Assembly (NCBI RefSeq): GCF_030848805.1
Contig: NC_092366.1
Location: forward strand, 15,876,620 to 15,940,619
From: Temnothorax longispinosus
Taxonomy: Eukaryota; Arthropoda; Insecta; Hymenoptera; Formicidae
Length of the DNA: 64,000 nt
Direction: 5' to 3'
Below the pieces are notes generated by a model. That model saw only the letters and a program-made list of their open reading frames with translations. It did not search any database and had not been told where the DNA came from. The position numbers and the translations under genes were made by a program. Of this stretch, positions 61,671 through 64,000 are shown piece by piece; the first letter of the stretch is position 1; each line of letters begins with the position of its first letter.

Positions 61671-62780
61671 CTCTCCTTGTTGAACGCTTCGCGCGTTGCG
61701 GATAGGAGGGGTCGCAGCCGTTTAAATATCAGCCGGCTCAATCTAAGTTATGGGAAAAAAGCGAGGAGCTTGCAAGTTAAGTACGGTACGCGGCAAATAG
61801 AATTACGACCGTACCGCCATGGTCATTTCGGCGATTCTCAGTGGGCCGAGAGTTCGGTTGGCTGAAAATCGGCGAGTGAGTTTCTCATTACAGTTTCGGG
61901 AGGATTTCGAAAAGGACCCCCCATGTCCGGCCGGTACACCGCAGCATTTTTCAGTCTAGGGGACCAACCCCTACTAGCTTCTCTGGACTCACTCGAGGGA
62001 GAGCGACCGGCAAGAGATAGGTGCTCGCGGCAGGGAGGAAGAGAGGAGGCGAACAAGTGAACGATGGAGAGTGAGTGAACGTGAAGAGAGAGAAAGAGGC
62101 GGGGAGAGGGAAGTAGCGGTTGTGAGGGAAAGAGGAAAGAGGGAGCGAGAGCGAGTTAACCTAGCCTCAAAATTCCAGCATCAATTCTGGAGCCCCTCTA
62201 GTGTCTCACCCACCCGGTGCAATTAGGAACTACCCCTTCTATCCTATTCTGGCTCTATCCTCACTTCCCTTCGACCTCCCACCCCTTGAGAGCGGCGGAA
62301 CCACGTGATCCGGCAACTACACTCTTGTTTTTAGGGTGGAGGCTCTGGCATCGGTGGTGGAGGGCGAGAGGCACGAGGTCGGAGTAGGGGGTGGAGGGTA
62401 GAAGGACGTAGGAAGAGGAGGAAGGTAGGACGGGGCGAGTTGCTGGGTAGGAATACCACGTCCGTGTTGCCATGGTTACCGTAGGGGGTGGTTTATACTT
62501 GAAGGGTTACCCCCGCGGTACAGTCTCCGCAAAATTGTGAAAACTGCCGGCGCACCGCGACGTCGTTACGCGGAAAAACTTCCGCTAACGGCGCTCATAC
62601 TTTTGCTAAAGCTTTTACCCAGGGGCTTTCCCTTTCGCGACCTCCAGTGTTTACATCGCTTAAACGTCTAAGACAATTAATGACCGGGTTTTCGGGGTTT
62701 TCTGCCGCGATACTTAGCTGAGGCTCGCGCGTCTGCTCGGCGGCCACGTTCGCACGCATAATCATACAATTTCGTAAATT
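61671..62780. other. GC-rich block with purine-rich segments
   Basis: 62025-62155 and 62335-62440 are strongly A+G-rich on the + strand; CCCACCC-type motifs lie at 62208 and 62278. No gene recognised. 61381-61670 is AT-rich with A-runs. Confidence 0.55.
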
Positions 62781-63019
62781 ATTTAAGCATACTGAAGTCT
62801 TGGCGTGACGAAGCCAAGACGTTCACACTCGATCTCTGATAGACAAATAGATATTATTATAAATAATGCGGGTTATATATTGAATATATGCATATTAGAA
62901 GTTCTATTTTTCATAAAAACTTGTTGTAATATTACTATAGCAAATCGTAAAAAGGTCGCATTCTTTTATGAAAATTTTTACATACACACATACACGCACA
63001 CAAATTTCATATAAGTATA

Positions 63020-63304
63020 TTACTGCTTCAGCGCATACGCGTGTATGCGCGGAACGCGTATATCTCCGGCTTTATATTTATTAATTAAAAAATTTTCACC
63101 AGTGGCTAATTTCCCTCGGTCTTGTACAGCAGTTGTCAGATATATTTTTCGATTTGTTCTCTCGGAGACGACTATTCCGAGTTGGCAGTTATGAAAACGG
63201 TTATGTTTATTGGCCCCAAAGATAGTAAAAAGTAACGACATTACCACGGCTCGATTTGAACCATGGGAAGAATCCCGTTTGTATAATTTCGCCGCTGTCG
63301 ACAC
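63020..63304. other. Unique patch with a 94-codon - strand frame
   Basis: The frame contains VVSERTNRKIYLTTAVQDRG and has ordinary composition, but no domain is recognised and no splice or promoter signal is evident. Begins beside the inverted repeat at 63031-63050. Confidence 0.2.
63031..63050. repeat. 8-base inverted repeat with 4-base loop
   Basis: gcgcatac and gtatgcgc flank gcgt; a perfect CpG-containing hairpin in otherwise AT-rich DNA. Confidence 0.8.
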
Positions 63305-64000
63305 AAGGTAGAAATATTCACTCGCAAATAAAAAAAGAAAGAGGGAGATACAAGGGAGCTACAGTTACACTATCTCTAGCTGCTATAAAGAAATGATGAT
63401 GCTCGCAAAAATACGATAATAACAACGTAGACAGGAACGAAGTAGATAAGAGCTAGACGTAGTCAGACGAATATAGATGAATAGAATATCACGAATAAAC
63501 TGTTGTTTTTTTAGTTAAAAAAATAATAACTATTAAATTGCTACAGATATTAATACTGTTTAATTGATTAAACTAAATAGTTTCAAAATTTCTATTTTTT
63601 ACATAATTCTTATTATTTATTCTTATACGTATATTAATTTGAAAGAGAGAATATTAGCATAATTCTAATATTGTTTGCGACATTGTACTAAATTTGTCAT
63701 CTTCAAGTCTTTTTAATTAATAACTTGTAGTTATTTATAGATATGAAATTATTCTATTTTACAGATGAAAAATAATTGATTCAACTAAATAACATTATGT
63801 ATACAATAAATCTTAATACATGCAATTATATATATAATAACGATAATTTTGGAAGTTAACAAAATTAATTAGTTAAGAAAATAACTTCAGCTGCATCACG
63901 TACCAATATGTTGAGAACTGAAAGGAAAAAAATTTTGCAAGTGATAAAGCGAGAAAACTCTTTCAGCGGAATTTTCTCACAAATCGATCTCGACCGTTCT
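63305..64000. other. AT-rich end of the window
   Basis: Nothing recognised. Confidence 0.7.

Noticed and set aside
1..64000. tRNA, rRNA, snRNA, known microRNA or CRISPR sequences
   Set aside because: Scanned by eye for T-loop, conserved microRNA and repeat-spacer patterns; none found. A covariance-model scan would be decisive.

Overview
The window looks like nuclear DNA of an insect, most likely a hymenopteran and perhaps an ant. The grounds are two recognisable eukaryotic nuclear genes, one cut into twelve coding exons by short GT-AG introns, followed by about 55 kb of non-coding DNA in which CpG-rich blocks of a few hundred bases alternate with very AT-rich stretches. The ant assignment is inference. 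No rRNA, tRNA, known microRNA, CRISPR array, bacterial operon or intact transposase/reverse transcriptase gene was seen.

Region 1 (1-1480): a complete, intronless gene for a mitochondrial RsmH/MraW-type rRNA methyltransferase (METTL15 homologue) runs on the + strand and ends at 1204. Region 2 (1478-8177): the - strand carries the complete coding sequence of cytoplasmic trifunctional C-1-tetrahydrofolate synthase (MTHFD1; pugilist in Drosophila). I rebuilt it from twelve exons with matching phases to 937 codons. The two genes converge tail to tail, their stop codons 273 bases apart, and poly(A) signals on both strands are placed so that the mature 3' ends probably just overlap. One enzyme supplies one-carbon units and the other is an S-adenosylmethionine-dependent methyltransferase, so they are linked by metabolism, though nothing shows co-regulation.

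Region 3 (8178-10400): upstream side of the MTHFD1 gene, with an acceptor site 16 bases before the ATG (so at least one further 5' exon is expected) and a candidate promoter near 8700. Region 4 (10400-64000): no exon chain can be supported. It holds GC-rich blocks, CT/GA, GGC, GGA and TA simple repeats, three tandem duplications, G-quadruplex motifs, full CRE and DRE octamers, one very good CTCF-type match, and one short exon-like open frame at 57913-58011. It may be an intergenic regulatory domain or a large intron of a neighbouring gene; the sequence does not decide this.

The most unusual object is a foldback insertion inside an MTHFD1 intron (6725-6960). Each 89-base arm carries a hairpin resembling a decayed hammerhead-ribozyme core, and the insert lies between 15-base direct repeats. 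I found no coherent undescribed multi-gene system in the window.
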